This document shows positions 45,417 through 54,399 of a DNA stretch of 64,000 nucleotides, piece by piece. A program made the translations under genes and the position numbers. Below the pieces are notes generated by a model. It had not been told where the DNA came from and did not search any database. It was given only the letters and a program-made list of their open reading frames with translations. The stretch comes from Clostridia bacterium. GTDB lineage: Bacteria; Bacillota; Clostridia; Oscillospirales; CAG-272. The stretch spans positions 147,088-211,087 of the forward strand of contig JAGAVJ010000013.1 of NCBI GenBank assembly GCA_017942005.1, read 5' to 3'. The first letter of the stretch is position 1. Each line of letters starts with the position of its first letter.

Positions 45417-45480
45417 CTATATGACCATAACTTTTACGTGTTCAGCACGTGCTGAACTTGTAAAAGGTTATTTCCTTTCT
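45417..45480 (-). promoter_or_regulatory. SD-hairpin leader with three-codon mini-ORF
   Basis: AAAGGAAAT at the activase stop codon is followed by stem CTTTTAC/GTAAAAG (45431-45437 with 45460-45466), enclosing the perfect palindrome TTCAGCACGTGCTGAA. Then comes ATG GTC ATA TAG at 45428-45417, directly abutting the ATG of the next gene. Confidence 0.7.
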
Positions 45481-48400
45481 GATTTGGAAAACTGCTTTTC
45501 CGATGTGGTTTTCTCGCTGGCGCTCTCTTTATCGTCCAACGCACCGAGAAGGCTGCGCAGACGGATTTTCACAGCGCCGAGATTGGTAATTTCATCGATT
45601 TTTATCTGCGTATAAAATTTTCCGCGAGATTCGAGAATTTCCCGCACTTCATCCGTTGTAATCGCATCAATGCCGCATCCAAAGGATACCAGCTGTACAA
45701 GCTCTACATTTGGATGTTCTGCTGCGAACATGGCGGCACGGTAAAGGCGTGCATGGTACGTCCATTGATTGAGTACATGCAGCGTGGGAGACTGTGCAAG
45801 ATCGCAGACGGCATCCTCCGAAACCACCACAAATCCGAGAGAAACGGCAAGCTGATCAATGCCGTGCCCGATTTCAGGATCAATGTGATACGGACGTCCT
45901 GCTAAAATCATTACCCGTTTTTGATGTTCTTCTGCATAGGCAAGTGCGCGTTTTCCTTCCGCATGGATCGCCTCCATGTAGGTATGGTATGCTTCAAAGC
46001 CTGCTTTGACGGCTGCTTTGATTTCCTTGTCTGGAATCGGCGTTCCGTGTTCTTTGAATGCACGGGAAAGCGTATGGGTAAGGATTTTTTCAGAGTCAAG
46101 GTTCAAATAGGGATAGAAGAAATCAATCTTCTTTAAAGAATCCATATTGCCGTGCAGAAGCTCTGAATAATATGCGACCACCGGACAGTTGTAATGGTTC
46201 GCGCTCTTTCCTTCATTAATATTGTAAGAAAGGCAGGGATAGAAAATGGTATCTACCTGTTTCGATAATAGGTCTTCGATGTGTCCGTGCATCAGCTTTG
46301 CAGGATAACATGCGGTGTCGGAGGGAATGGAGAACTGTCCTTTTTCATAGGTGGTACGGCTGGAGGGAGAGGACAGGACAACTTCATAGCCGAGTGCGGT
46401 AAAAAGTGCATGCCACAATACGGACAGCTCATACATACCAAGTGCCATGGGCAGACCGATTCTGCCGCGTGTACCCTGCTTTGATTTTTCCTCTAAACCG
46501 TACAGGTAATTCCGTTTGAATTCATATAAATTCGGCAGCGGTTCTGCTGCCTGTTCCAGACCTGCGCCCTTCTCGCAGCGGTTTCCGGAAATGAAGCGCT
46601 TCGACTTTTCATCGGTTCCGTTGGCAGATGCAAAGGTGTTGACGGTCAAGCGGCAATGGTTGGTGCAGCGCTTACAGACGGCGGCAGTTGACGTGTGTGT
46701 AAAAGTAGAAAGTGCTTCTTTGGAAATCAAACCGGAGCGCTGGCCGCCATGCTTTTTTGCATACAATGCCGCACCGAATGCTCCCATCAGACCAGCAATG
46801 GTCGGACGGATGACCTTGTTTCCAAGTTCACGCTCAAAGGCACGCAGCACACAGTCATTATAAAAGGTTCCGCCCTGTACGACGACATGTTTGCCCAGCT
46901 CCTCCGCAGAATTGACACGGATGACCTTATAAATTGCGTTCCGGACGACTGAAATACACAGACCGGCGGAAATATCTTCCGGAGATGCGCCGTCCTTTTG
47001 CGACTGCTTTACAGAGGAATTCATAAAGACGGTGCAGCGGGTACCGAGGTTGACCGGATGCTTGGAAAAGCGTCCGCGTTCTGCAAACTGCATGGCGGTA
47101 AAGCCCATACTCTTTGCAAAGGTCTCCAGAAAAGAACCGCAGCCGGAGGAACATGCTTCGTTGAGCATAATCGAATCAATGGCGCCGTTGGCAATGCGGA
47201 AGCATTTGATATCCTGTCCACCGATATCGAGAATAAAATCGACGTCCGGTCGGAAATATTTTGCCGCTGTAAAGTGGGCAATGGTTTCCACAATGCCGCA
47301 GTCAACGCCGAATGCCTGCTTAATCAGCTCTTCTCCGTATCCTGTGACCGCAGAACCGCAGATTGTTACCCGATCCTCGGACAGAGCATAAAATGCTTCC
47401 AGCTGTGTGCGGATAATTTCCACCGGATCCCCTTGGTTGGATGCATAGTATTGATACAGGATGTCGTTATCTTCACCGATAACGACAAGCTTTGTTGTTG
47501 TGGAGCCGCAGTCAATGCCAATCCAGACATTGCCGCGATAGTTTTCAAGAGAAGACGTTTTCACGGAAGCAGCAGCATGCCGTACACGGAATTCTTCATA
47601 TTCTTCTTCGGACGCAAACAAGGGGGGAAGTGTGTCGTAAACAGCTTTGGTGTGAAGGCTGGCACGGACCGCAGCGCGCAGATCGTCAAGCGACAGTCTG
47701 TGCAGCGATTTTGCCGCGTACAGAGCCGTGCCGCGTGCAACGGCATAAGGCCCCCAATCAGGAAACAGTGCAGTTTCATCCCGTGTCAGATGCAGTGTTT
47801 CCACAAATCGATCCTGTAATCCGCGGCAGAAGTGAAGCGGACCGCCTAAAAAGAGAACCTTTGTCGGGTTTCCGTCCTTGTCACGACCGATTCTGCGTCC
47901 CTGTGCAAGTCCTGCAATGGTCTGGTTGACTACAGCCTGAAAAATGCTTGCAGCGACATCCGCTTTGTTTGCGCCTTGATTTAAAAGCGGCTGAATGTCT
48001 GTTTTGGCAAACACGCCGCAGCGGGATGCAATGGGATAAATGCGCGTATGCGAAAGGCTCAGTGTGTCCATATCATCCACGGAAAGATTGAGCAGCGTTG
48101 CCATCTGGTCGATAAATGCACCGGTTCCGCCGGCACAGGTACCGTTCATATGTTCGTCAACTGCTCCATCAAAAAAGATGATTTTTGCATCTTCACCGCC
48201 AAGTTCTATCACAGCGGATGTGTCCGGTACAAGCGTTTTTACAACCTCACCTGTTGCAAAGACCTCCTGTACAAACGGGACGCCGATGGCTTGCGATAAA
48301 CCCAATCCCGCAGAACCGGAAATCGCAACAGAGACCTGTGCATTGCCGTCAAGCGGCAGTGCGTCCAAAAGGTCAAGAATTTTTTCCCGAACACGGGAAT

Positions 48401-48533
48401 AATGCCGCTCATAGGTTTCGTATACAACATGACTGACGTCAGCAGAACCGTCTTCCCTGCTTTTTGCAAGAACGAGCTTTGCTGTTGTGGAACCGACATC
48501 AATGCCAAGAAAATAAGCTGCTTTAAAATCCAT
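45468..48533 (-). CDS. Two-domain BadF/BcrA-type acyl-CoA dehydratase activase with DUF2229
   Basis: A 1021-residue protein with two tandem ASKHA ATPase domains. The first has FLGIDVGSTTAKLVL (about 7-21) and CAGGTGAFIDQMATL. The second has WIGIDCGSTTTKLVV (about 336-350), ILDIGGQDIKCF and EACSSGCGSFLETFAKSMG, whose Cys can bind a bridging [4Fe-4S] cluster. The C-terminal third is a DUF2229-like domain (RIGLPMALGMYELSVLWHAL, IPSDTACYPAKLMHG, FYPCLSYNINEG). Such proteins couple ATP hydrolysis to low-potential electron transfer into a dehydratase or double-cubane reductase. Homologues are often fused to the partner that here is a separate gene. Confidence 0.88.
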   Translation of the reverse strand: MDFKAAYFLGIDVGSTTAKLVLAKSREDGSADVSHVVYETYERHYSRVREKILDLLDALPLDGNAQVSVAISGSAGLGLSQAIGVPFVQEVFATGEVVKTLVPDTSAVIELGGEDAKIIFFDGAVDEHMNGTCAGGTGAFIDQMATLLNLSVDDMDTLSLSHTRIYPIASRCGVFAKTDIQPLLNQGANKADVAASIFQAVVNQTIAGLAQGRRIGRDKDGNPTKVLFLGGPLHFCRGLQDRFVETLHLTRDETALFPDWGPYAVARGTALYAAKSLHRLSLDDLRAAVRASLHTKAVYDTLPPLFASEEEYEEFRVRHAAASVKTSSLENYRGNVWIGIDCGSTTTKLVVIGEDNDILYQYYASNQGDPVEIIRTQLEAFYALSEDRVTICGSAVTGYGEELIKQAFGVDCGIVETIAHFTAAKYFRPDVDFILDIGGQDIKCFRIANGAIDSIMLNEACSSGCGSFLETFAKSMGFTAMQFAERGRFSKHPVNLGTRCTVFMNSSVKQSQKDGASPEDISAGLCISVVRNAIYKVIRVNSAEELGKHVVVQGGTFYNDCVLRAFERELGNKVIRPTIAGLMGAFGAALYAKKHGGQRSGLISKEALSTFTHTSTAAVCKRCTNHCRLTVNTFASANGTDEKSKRFISGNRCEKGAGLEQAAEPLPNLYEFKRNYLYGLEEKSKQGTRGRIGLPMALGMYELSVLWHALFTALGYEVVLSSPSSRTTYEKGQFSIPSDTACYPAKLMHGHIEDLLSKQVDTIFYPCLSYNINEGKSANHYNCPVVAYYSELLHGNMDSLKKIDFFYPYLNLDSEKILTHTLSRAFKEHGTPIPDKEIKAAVKAGFEAYHTYMEAIHAEGKRALAYAEEHQKRVMILAGRPYHIDPEIGHGIDQLAVSLGFVVVSEDAVCDLAQSPTLHVLNQWTYHARLYRAAMFAAEHPNVELVQLVSFGCGIDAITTDEVREILESRGKFYTQIKIDEITNLGAVKIRLRSLLGALDDKESASEKTTSEKQFSKSERK

Positions 48534-48702
48534 ATGCAGTAAAATCTCCTATATCCGAGGATCACAGCGTCGAAAAATACACCGTATGATTTCTGAATGT
48601 CTGTATCCCATAACGCGGACGCCGGAACGCTGTATATGGGACGGTACTTTGTATATGCAGAGTATAGTCATCAGATGTCTGAAATGCTTTTTTGCTTTCA
48701 CG

Positions 48703-48878
48703 CAAGTTCGATGAAATTATGGGGAAAACTTTTTTTGAAAAAAAGATTTTCCCCATACCCAAATCAAAAAACTTTAAACTGGGTAAAACAAAATGCATCA
48801 ACGCCTTTTGTCAGTATATCTAATTAAAAGTTTTTTGGGGATGCCAAAGCGGCGTAAAGGGTTTTTCTTGAACTTACA
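48703..48878. repeat. Degenerate MITE-like copy
   Basis: Starts CGCAAGTTCGATG with an intact GGGGAAAAC/ATTTTCCCC hairpin; the right half is eroded and ends TTGAACTTACACT. It lies upstream of the activase gene. Confidence 0.55.
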
Positions 48879-48879
48879 C

Positions 48880-49137
48880 TGCTTTGCGATTGATGACGGA
48901 AAGCAAAACGTATATACTATAGTATACCATATAAGTATGACAGAAACGTAAACATTCTGAATGTCATATGAAAATATTTTTTGTCCGTTTTTGTATTTTC
49001 ATGGGGAAACTGCATAATATTTCTATGACGCAATGCTGCATTTGAAGATATGTAATCCATCTGGAATATCAGAATCTGTGTAAAAGGTGCTCTATGTCTG
49101 ATTTAATTTTTTGCTTTATTTATCTATTTATTGGTTT
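48880..49137. other. Intergenic stretch, no supported gene
   Basis: AT-rich DNA with a TATACTATAGTATA palindrome near 48912. No reading frame with a ribosome site is seen. Confidence 0.4.
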
Positions 49138-49265
49138 CTCTGTTTAAAAGTTTTTGTGTGGGAGTTTGAGGAGGTGCTTTTTTCAAAAAGCATCTCCTCA
49201 TCGAACTCACGTTTATTGGTACGAAAATAGGGGGGCTGCTGCAGGTTTTTCGCTTGCAGCAGCCC
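49138..49265. repeat. Half MITE-like copy plus GGCTGCTGCA hairpin
   Basis: 49138-49213 is the right half of the MITE-like element ending CATCGAACTCACGTT. 49233-49265 is a GGGCTGCTGCA/TGCAGCAGCCC hairpin, placed 30 bases after the end of the aromatic operon and probably its terminator. Confidence 0.65.
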
Positions 49266-49296
49266 GGGGAAAAATTTTTATGAATCGGTATAACGA

Positions 49297-50556
49297 TTAT
49301 GTTCTCAGGGTTTCGGGAATGGCGTTGAAAGCATCGACAACGTTGCGGGCGGTTTCCTGCGGCGTGGAACTGTTGTCCACTGCGGCATCGGAAAATGCTT
49401 CATACAACGGTTTTCTGACCGCATACAATTCAGCGGGTGCATGCTTTTGAGAAAGCGGTCTTCCGGCAATCGGAAGTGCATCCAAACTGCGGCGCAGCCA
49501 GATCAGTACACCGTTTTGTGCAAGCGGTCGGTAATTTTCCGCTCTGGTGACGCAGCCGCCGCCGGTTGCAATGACAAGCGAGGAGCCAGCACCGACACGT
49601 GTGATGACACGGTGCTCCAGTGCACGGAAGGCATCTTCACCGTCTTCCTTGAAGATTTGCGGGATGGGTTTTCCGGCTTCCGTCACGATTTCTTCATCAA
49701 GATCGACCCATTTTCTGCCAAGGGCTGCCGCTGCAAGCCGTCCGACGGTGGATTTTCCGCAGCCGGGCATTCCGATTAAAATCAGATTGCGCCGTGAGGC
49801 AATCATTTGTGCGGTGACACGGTCACACAAGCCATCGTCAAGGGTACCGCCGCAAAACAGCTCAGCGCCCCGTTTTGCCTGTGCTACGAGCATGGAAATA
49901 CCGCCCTCGGTGATCAGACCGCGTTCTCTGGCATCGGCAAGCAGCGCGGTTTCAAATGGATTGAAGATGACATCCAATACACATTCAAGCGCCCCAAATG
50001 CATCCTTTGGAACCGGGGATACGCCATTGTTTGGATACATGCCGACAGGGGATGTATTGACAAGTACCTTTGCATCTTCATGCTGTTTTCGTGTTTCTGC
50101 CGTGTTTTCCTTATGGGAAATGACGACAACCGGATTTGCGCCAAGGTCAGACAAAACGGCGCAAATGGTGGGAGATACGCCGCCGGCGCCGATGACAACT
50201 GCTTTTTTGCCGCAGATATCGTAGCCGGTGCGCGATACCATATACCGGAATCCGTAATAATCGGTATTGTCACCCCAAAAGCCGTCTTTTGTACGAATAA
50301 CGGTATTGACAGAGCCGAGTCTGGCCGCTGTCTCCGACATCCCGCAGAGAAATGGAATGATTTCCTTTTTATAGGGAATGGTGACGTTGAATGCGTCAAA
50401 GTCGGTCGTTTCTAAAAATGCGCCGATGCCGTCCGGTGCAACTTCCTGCAAGGTATATGAGTATGTCATGCCAAGCAGACGGTGAATTTCCGGGGAATAG
50501 CTGTGTCCGAGCTTTTTTCCAATAAGACCGATCTTTTTTTGGTCTGCGGCTGCCAT
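49297..50556 (-). CDS. aroE/aroK: Shikimate dehydrogenase - shikimate kinase fusion
   Basis: A 419-residue bifunctional enzyme. Residues 1-255 are AroE: GKKLGHSYSPEIHRL, catalytic Lys in FNVTIPYKKEI, GDNTDYYGF, and NADP-binding VVIGAGGVSPTICAVL. Residues 257-419 are AroK: P-loop GMPGCGKSTVGR, substrate Asp/Arg in DLDEE and FRALEHRVI, GGGC, and the lid RRSLDALPIAGRPL. It would turn 3-dehydroshikimate into shikimate 3-phosphate in two steps. Its ATG directly follows the pheA stop codon, so it is tightly coupled. AroE-AroK fusions are uncommon. It is the last gene of the operon. Confidence 0.93.
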   Translation of the reverse strand: MAAADQKKIGLIGKKLGHSYSPEIHRLLGMTYSYTLQEVAPDGIGAFLETTDFDAFNVTIPYKKEIIPFLCGMSETAARLGSVNTVIRTKDGFWGDNTDYYGFRYMVSRTGYDICGKKAVVIGAGGVSPTICAVLSDLGANPVVVISHKENTAETRKQHEDAKVLVNTSPVGMYPNNGVSPVPKDAFGALECVLDVIFNPFETALLADARERGLITEGGISMLVAQAKRGAELFCGGTLDDGLCDRVTAQMIASRRNLILIGMPGCGKSTVGRLAAAALGRKWVDLDEEIVTEAGKPIPQIFKEDGEDAFRALEHRVITRVGAGSSLVIATGGGCVTRAENYRPLAQNGVLIWLRRSLDALPIAGRPLSQKHAPAELYAVRKPLYEAFSDAAVDNSSTPQETARNVVDAFNAIPETLRT

Positions 50557-51732
50557 TTACTGAACCTCTGCGTAGCTGCCGAGATAACGGAAATCGTCAC
50601 CCAAGTCTTCGGAAAGTTCACGGATCAGACATGCAAAATCTTCAGAATAAACGGTCGTTTCCACTTCAAAGCAGAACAGGAATGCAAAGTCTGTTGTCGG
50701 AATCGGACGGGATTCCAGCTTAATCAGATTGATGCCGTGTGCATTGAAGCGGGAAAGCACATGGTAAAGGGAACCCGGTTCGTTTGGCAGACGGAGCATC
50801 AGAGAGGTGCGGTCTGCACCCGGATAAATTTCAAGCTTTTTGGAAATGCAGAAGAAGCGGGTACGGTTGTTATCGGAAACCTGAATGTTTTCAGACAGGC
50901 AAGTAAGTCCGAATAATTTCGCACAGTCAGGAGAACCGATGGCAGCGAGGTCAGCGCGGCCGCTCTTTGAGACATATTCCGCTGCCTTAGCAGTGTTTTC
51001 ATATGCGGTCAGCTTGGCATTCGGGAATTCCTTTTGGAGGAACTCCGCACACTGTGCAAGCGCCTGTTCGTGAGAAACAATTTCGCGGATATCTTCCTTT
51101 TTGGTGCCGGGAAGGGCGAGAAGCGCATGGTCGATCTTGACACGGATGGCGCGGACAATGCGGAAGCGCTTTTCGGTCATCAGGTCATAAACACGGCGGA
51201 CGGAACCGGCGGTATTATTTTCAGCGGGAACGATACCGTAGTCGCAGAGTCCCTTTTCGACGGCGTTGAATACGCTCTCAAAGGTGGAAACAAAGAAAAT
51301 TTCCGGCTTGCCGAACAGCTTGTCGGCAGCATGCTGAGAATAGGCGCCCCATGTCCCCTGGCAGGCGACACGCGGCTTTCCCTGAACGCTTGCCCGTGCA
51401 GGAAACAGCTTTGGCGTATTTTCGATGGCATCGGCAATGACGTCCCAGATGGGGCATCCGGCAGAAGCGGGATGCAGAATCTGACTCTGCTGGGTGCGGC
51501 TGATATTAAAGATGTATTCATACAGCATACGTATATAGCCGCGCAGTTCCTCGGAAGATTTTGATGCGATGTCTGTCAGCTTTGCACGTTCACGTTCTTC
51601 ATCCAGAACAGGGAGATTGTTTTCCTTTTTATAAGCGGCGACATCTGCTGTGAGATGCATACGTTCTTCAAACAGCTTTACAAGCTGGTCATCCACATCG
51701 TCGATGTGTGCGCGTATTTCATTTAAATCCAT
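50557..51732 (-). CDS. pheA: Chorismate mutase - prephenate dehydratase with ACT domain
   Basis: A 391-residue protein. Residues 1-90 are an AroQ-type chorismate mutase (LNEIRAHIDDVDDQLVKLFE, KKEN). Residues 118-290 are the dehydratase, with ACQGTWGAYSQHAADKLFG and the catalytic NNTAGSVRRVYDLM (usual form NSxxGxVxxxxDLL). Residues 300-385 form an ACT domain (LMLRLPNEPGSLYHVLSRF, ESRPIPTTDFAFLFCFEVE) that should give phenylalanine feedback control; the usual GALV motif is not obvious. It makes phenylpyruvate from chorismate. It follows aroC by about 75 bases. Confidence 0.94.
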   Translation of the reverse strand: MDLNEIRAHIDDVDDQLVKLFEERMHLTADVAAYKKENNLPVLDEERERAKLTDIASKSSEELRGYIRMLYEYIFNISRTQQSQILHPASAGCPIWDVIADAIENTPKLFPARASVQGKPRVACQGTWGAYSQHAADKLFGKPEIFFVSTFESVFNAVEKGLCDYGIVPAENNTAGSVRRVYDLMTEKRFRIVRAIRVKIDHALLALPGTKKEDIREIVSHEQALAQCAEFLQKEFPNAKLTAYENTAKAAEYVSKSGRADLAAIGSPDCAKLFGLTCLSENIQVSDNNRTRFFCISKKLEIYPGADRTSLMLRLPNEPGSLYHVLSRFNAHGINLIKLESRPIPTTDFAFLFCFEVETTVYSEDFACLIRELSEDLGDDFRYLGSYAEVQ

Positions 51733-51806
51733 GACGGTAATTTCCTTTCAAATTGAATGCGATATCAGGTAATATTTTTTCAAAATTTCTCTTTTTTATA
51801 ATTATA

Positions 51807-52898
51807 TCAGACTCTGCCTTTTGTGTCAAGAATGGTATCCAGAATACAAATTGCCGTGGCAGCGATGATGACCGGAACGGCACGCTGTACAATGCAGGGG
51901 TCATGTCTGCCGTGTATGGACAAAACGGTATTTTCATTGCGAGAGAGAGAAATGGTGTGCTGTTCTTTTGCTATGGAAGGCGTCGGTTTGATGGCGCACC
52001 GGAACCACAGCGGCATACCGGTGGTGATACCGCCAAGAATTCCGCCTGCGTGATTGGACGTCATCACGGGATGACCGTCTTGGTACCGCATTGGGTCATT
52101 GTTTTCGCTGCCCCGCTTTCCTGCCGCTGCAAATCCGTCGCCGAATTCGATGCCTTTTACGGCAGGAACACCAAAAATCATACGGGAGAGACGGTTTTCC
52201 ATCCCGTCAAACATCGGATCACCCAGACCTGCCGGCAGACCGGTAACCGCACATTCTATGATACCGCCGACCGAATCGCAGTCTTCTTTGGCTTCCAATA
52301 TCCGTTTCTGCATCAATTCCCCCTGTACATCGTTTAATACAGGGAATTTTTTGTTTGCCGCGGCATCAAAAACCGCCGTCGGAATATTGCATGGGTCAAA
52401 TGCGTCATCATAAATATTGTTGATGGCATAAATATGGGCGCCGATGTGAATGTTGTTCCGCTCTAAAATTTGCAGACAGATGCCGCCCGCAATACAGAGA
52501 GGCGCTGTGAGGCGTCCGGAAAAATGACCGCCGCCGCGAACATCCTGTGCGCCGCCGTATTTGACATCTGCCGTATAATCGGCATGTCCCGGCCGCGGCT
52601 TGTCCTTGATTTCCGAATAGTCCTTTGAATGCTGATCCGCATTGCGGATGATGGCACAGACCGGTGCGCCGCAGGTCTTTCCTTCATAGATGCCGGAAAT
52701 AAACTCCGGCAGATCAGCTTCCTTTCGTGCGGTGGAAAGCGAATTCTGACCGGGGGCACGGCGCGCAAGAAATGCCTGCAATTCTGCTTCATTGATGGTT
52801 TCACCTGCGGGAAGTCCGTCGATGACACATCCGATGCCGGGTGCATGGGACTGCCCGAAAATCGAAACCTTTAAATGATTACCGATAATACTTGACAT
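51807..52898 (-). CDS. aroC: Chorismate synthase
   Basis: About 363 residues, starting SSIIGNHLKVSIFGQSHAPG with the FMN-site motif. RPGHADYTADVKYG and RGGGHFSGRLTAP contain the conserved His and Arg residues. It makes chorismate from EPSP with reduced FMN. The family-like N-terminus supports ATG 52898, yet the only good ribosome site (AAAGAAAGGAAA, 52960-52972) lies beyond a long hairpin; an in-frame ATG at 52952 inside that hairpin would add 18 residues not seen in the family. Confidence 0.93.
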   Translation of the reverse strand: MSSIIGNHLKVSIFGQSHAPGIGCVIDGLPAGETINEAELQAFLARRAPGQNSLSTARKEADLPEFISGIYEGKTCGAPVCAIIRNADQHSKDYSEIKDKPRPGHADYTADVKYGGAQDVRGGGHFSGRLTAPLCIAGGICLQILERNNIHIGAHIYAINNIYDDAFDPCNIPTAVFDAAANKKFPVLNDVQGELMQKRILEAKEDCDSVGGIIECAVTGLPAGLGDPMFDGMENRLSRMIFGVPAVKGIEFGDGFAAAGKRGSENNDPMRYQDGHPVMTSNHAGGILGGITTGMPLWFRCAIKPTPSIAKEQHTISLSRNENTVLSIHGRHDPCIVQRAVPVIIAATAICILDTILDTKGRV

Positions 52899-52972
52899 AT
52901 GGTACGATTTATTTTTGCATGTACACACCGCGTGTGTTAGGGAGGTGTACATGCATAGATTTCCTTTCTTTG
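52899..52972 (-). promoter_or_regulatory. SD-hairpin leader of aroC
   Basis: After AAAGAAAGGAAATC, an 11-base perfect stem TGCATGTACAC (52945-52955 with 52916-52926) surrounds an 18-base loop, followed by about 17 bases to the ATG. The stem itself contains ATGTAC, an alternative start. Confidence 0.6.
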
Positions 52973-52995
52973 TGGAATTGGGAATGGGTTTTCGC

Positions 52996-54384
52996 TCATA
53001 TTTGTTCGTTTCTCATGCCTTGTATTCCGAATGCCTGTAAGTCTTCAAAGAAACCGGGGTAAGATTTCCGGATTGCTTCTCTGTCGGAAATGGTGATATC
53101 GTGATGTGCAATCAATGCACAGAGCGCGGCGCTCATTACCATACGGTGATCATTGCATCCATCAACGGTATATCCGTCGGGAGCACCGTTTTTGCCGGGG
53201 AGTGTACCTGTTCCGGAAATCAGGATACGGTCGTCACCGTCGGCAGTGGTCTCTGCGCAGGCGTTGCCGCCAAGCGCACGAACCATACGGACAGTTGCTT
53301 CCAAGCGGTTGCTTTCTTTGATTTTCAAGCGCTTGCAGCCGGAAATAACGGTTTGTTCGTTTCCGCATACGCATGCACAGGCAAGCGCTGCCATTGGCGG
53401 AACCAGATCGGGAATGGCATCTGCATCTACGGTAAAGGGTTTCAATGGGTGCGTTTTGGGCGGAGAAAGCGTAACGATGTTCTTCTTCCAGGAAAAGGTA
53501 CAGCCTGTCATCGCAAGCACATCGAGAATGCGCCGATCTCCCTGTACGGAATCGGCGGAAAGGGCGGATACGGAAACACCGAGCCCGCTCATTGCTCCGG
53601 CACAAAGCAGAAATGCGGCGCCGGACCAGTCGCCTTCCACAGAAAGACCGTCAAGCGGGGAAAACACCGTGGGTTCCATATGATACTGATGTCCGTCATT
53701 TGACTGTTTGGGAATATAGCCGAACCGTTTCAATGCAGACAGTGTCAATGCGATGTAGGGGGCAGAGGCGATGGAATTTGTAATGATCAGCTCCGACGGT
53801 GCGGAAAGGAGCGGGAGTGCAAACAGAAGACCGGAGATGAATTGGGAAGATACGCTGCCGTCGATTTCGTAGGTCCCGGGTGTCAGAACACCGGATACGT
53901 GCAGAAGCGTTTCATCCTCTGGATCATACGCTGTGGTGACGCCATGCAGGGAGAGCACATGGTCAAGCGGAGCTATCGGTCGGTGTGGAAGCCGTCCGTG
54001 CATTTTGATCACGGCGGAAACGCCCAGTGCGCCGATAACAGGAATGAGAAACCGCAGCGTTGATCCGCTTTCTCCAACGTCCATGGCAATTTCGTGCGGT
54101 GTGGCTGCCCGATTTTCCCGTTTGACACGGGGGATTGGTCGGACGGTGAATCCGCCGTCCGCTGCTTTGATGTCCGCGCCCAGTGCGCATAAACACCGGA
54201 TGGTTGCGTCAATATCTGCGTTGGTATCGCGGCAGGAAAGAGAAATCGGTTCATCGGTTTCTGTGCGTGCTTTGGACAGTGCACAGAGAATCAGAAGCCG
54301 ATGAGCATCCGACTTGGAAGGCGGTGCGGAAAGAACAGGCGGAAGACGGTTCTCTGTTTCTGTTTTGTGTAAGGTGATGTCCAT
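52996..54384 (-). CDS. aroA: 3-phosphoshikimate 1-carboxyvinyltransferase (EPSP synthase)
   Basis: A 462-residue enzyme joining shikimate 3-phosphate and PEP. APPSKSDAHRLLI holds the Lys/Ser substrate site, GESGSTLRFLIP is the PEP loop, and KRLKIKESNRL and CNDHRMVMS are conserved C-terminal motifs. The PEP loop reads GESGSTLRF rather than the GNAGTAMRP of class I enzymes, so glyphosate response probably differs. GCAGGAACAG precedes the ATG. It lies between aroB and aroC on the minus strand. Confidence 0.94.
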   Translation of the reverse strand: MDITLHKTETENRLPPVLSAPPSKSDAHRLLILCALSKARTETDEPISLSCRDTNADIDATIRCLCALGADIKAADGGFTVRPIPRVKRENRAATPHEIAMDVGESGSTLRFLIPVIGALGVSAVIKMHGRLPHRPIAPLDHVLSLHGVTTAYDPEDETLLHVSGVLTPGTYEIDGSVSSQFISGLLFALPLLSAPSELIITNSIASAPYIALTLSALKRFGYIPKQSNDGHQYHMEPTVFSPLDGLSVEGDWSGAAFLLCAGAMSGLGVSVSALSADSVQGDRRILDVLAMTGCTFSWKKNIVTLSPPKTHPLKPFTVDADAIPDLVPPMAALACACVCGNEQTVISGCKRLKIKESNRLEATVRMVRALGGNACAETTADGDDRILISGTGTLPGKNGAPDGYTVDGCNDHRMVMSAALCALIAHHDITISDREAIRKSYPGFFEDLQAFGIQGMRNEQI

Positions 54385-54399
54385 GTCCTGTTCCTGCTT

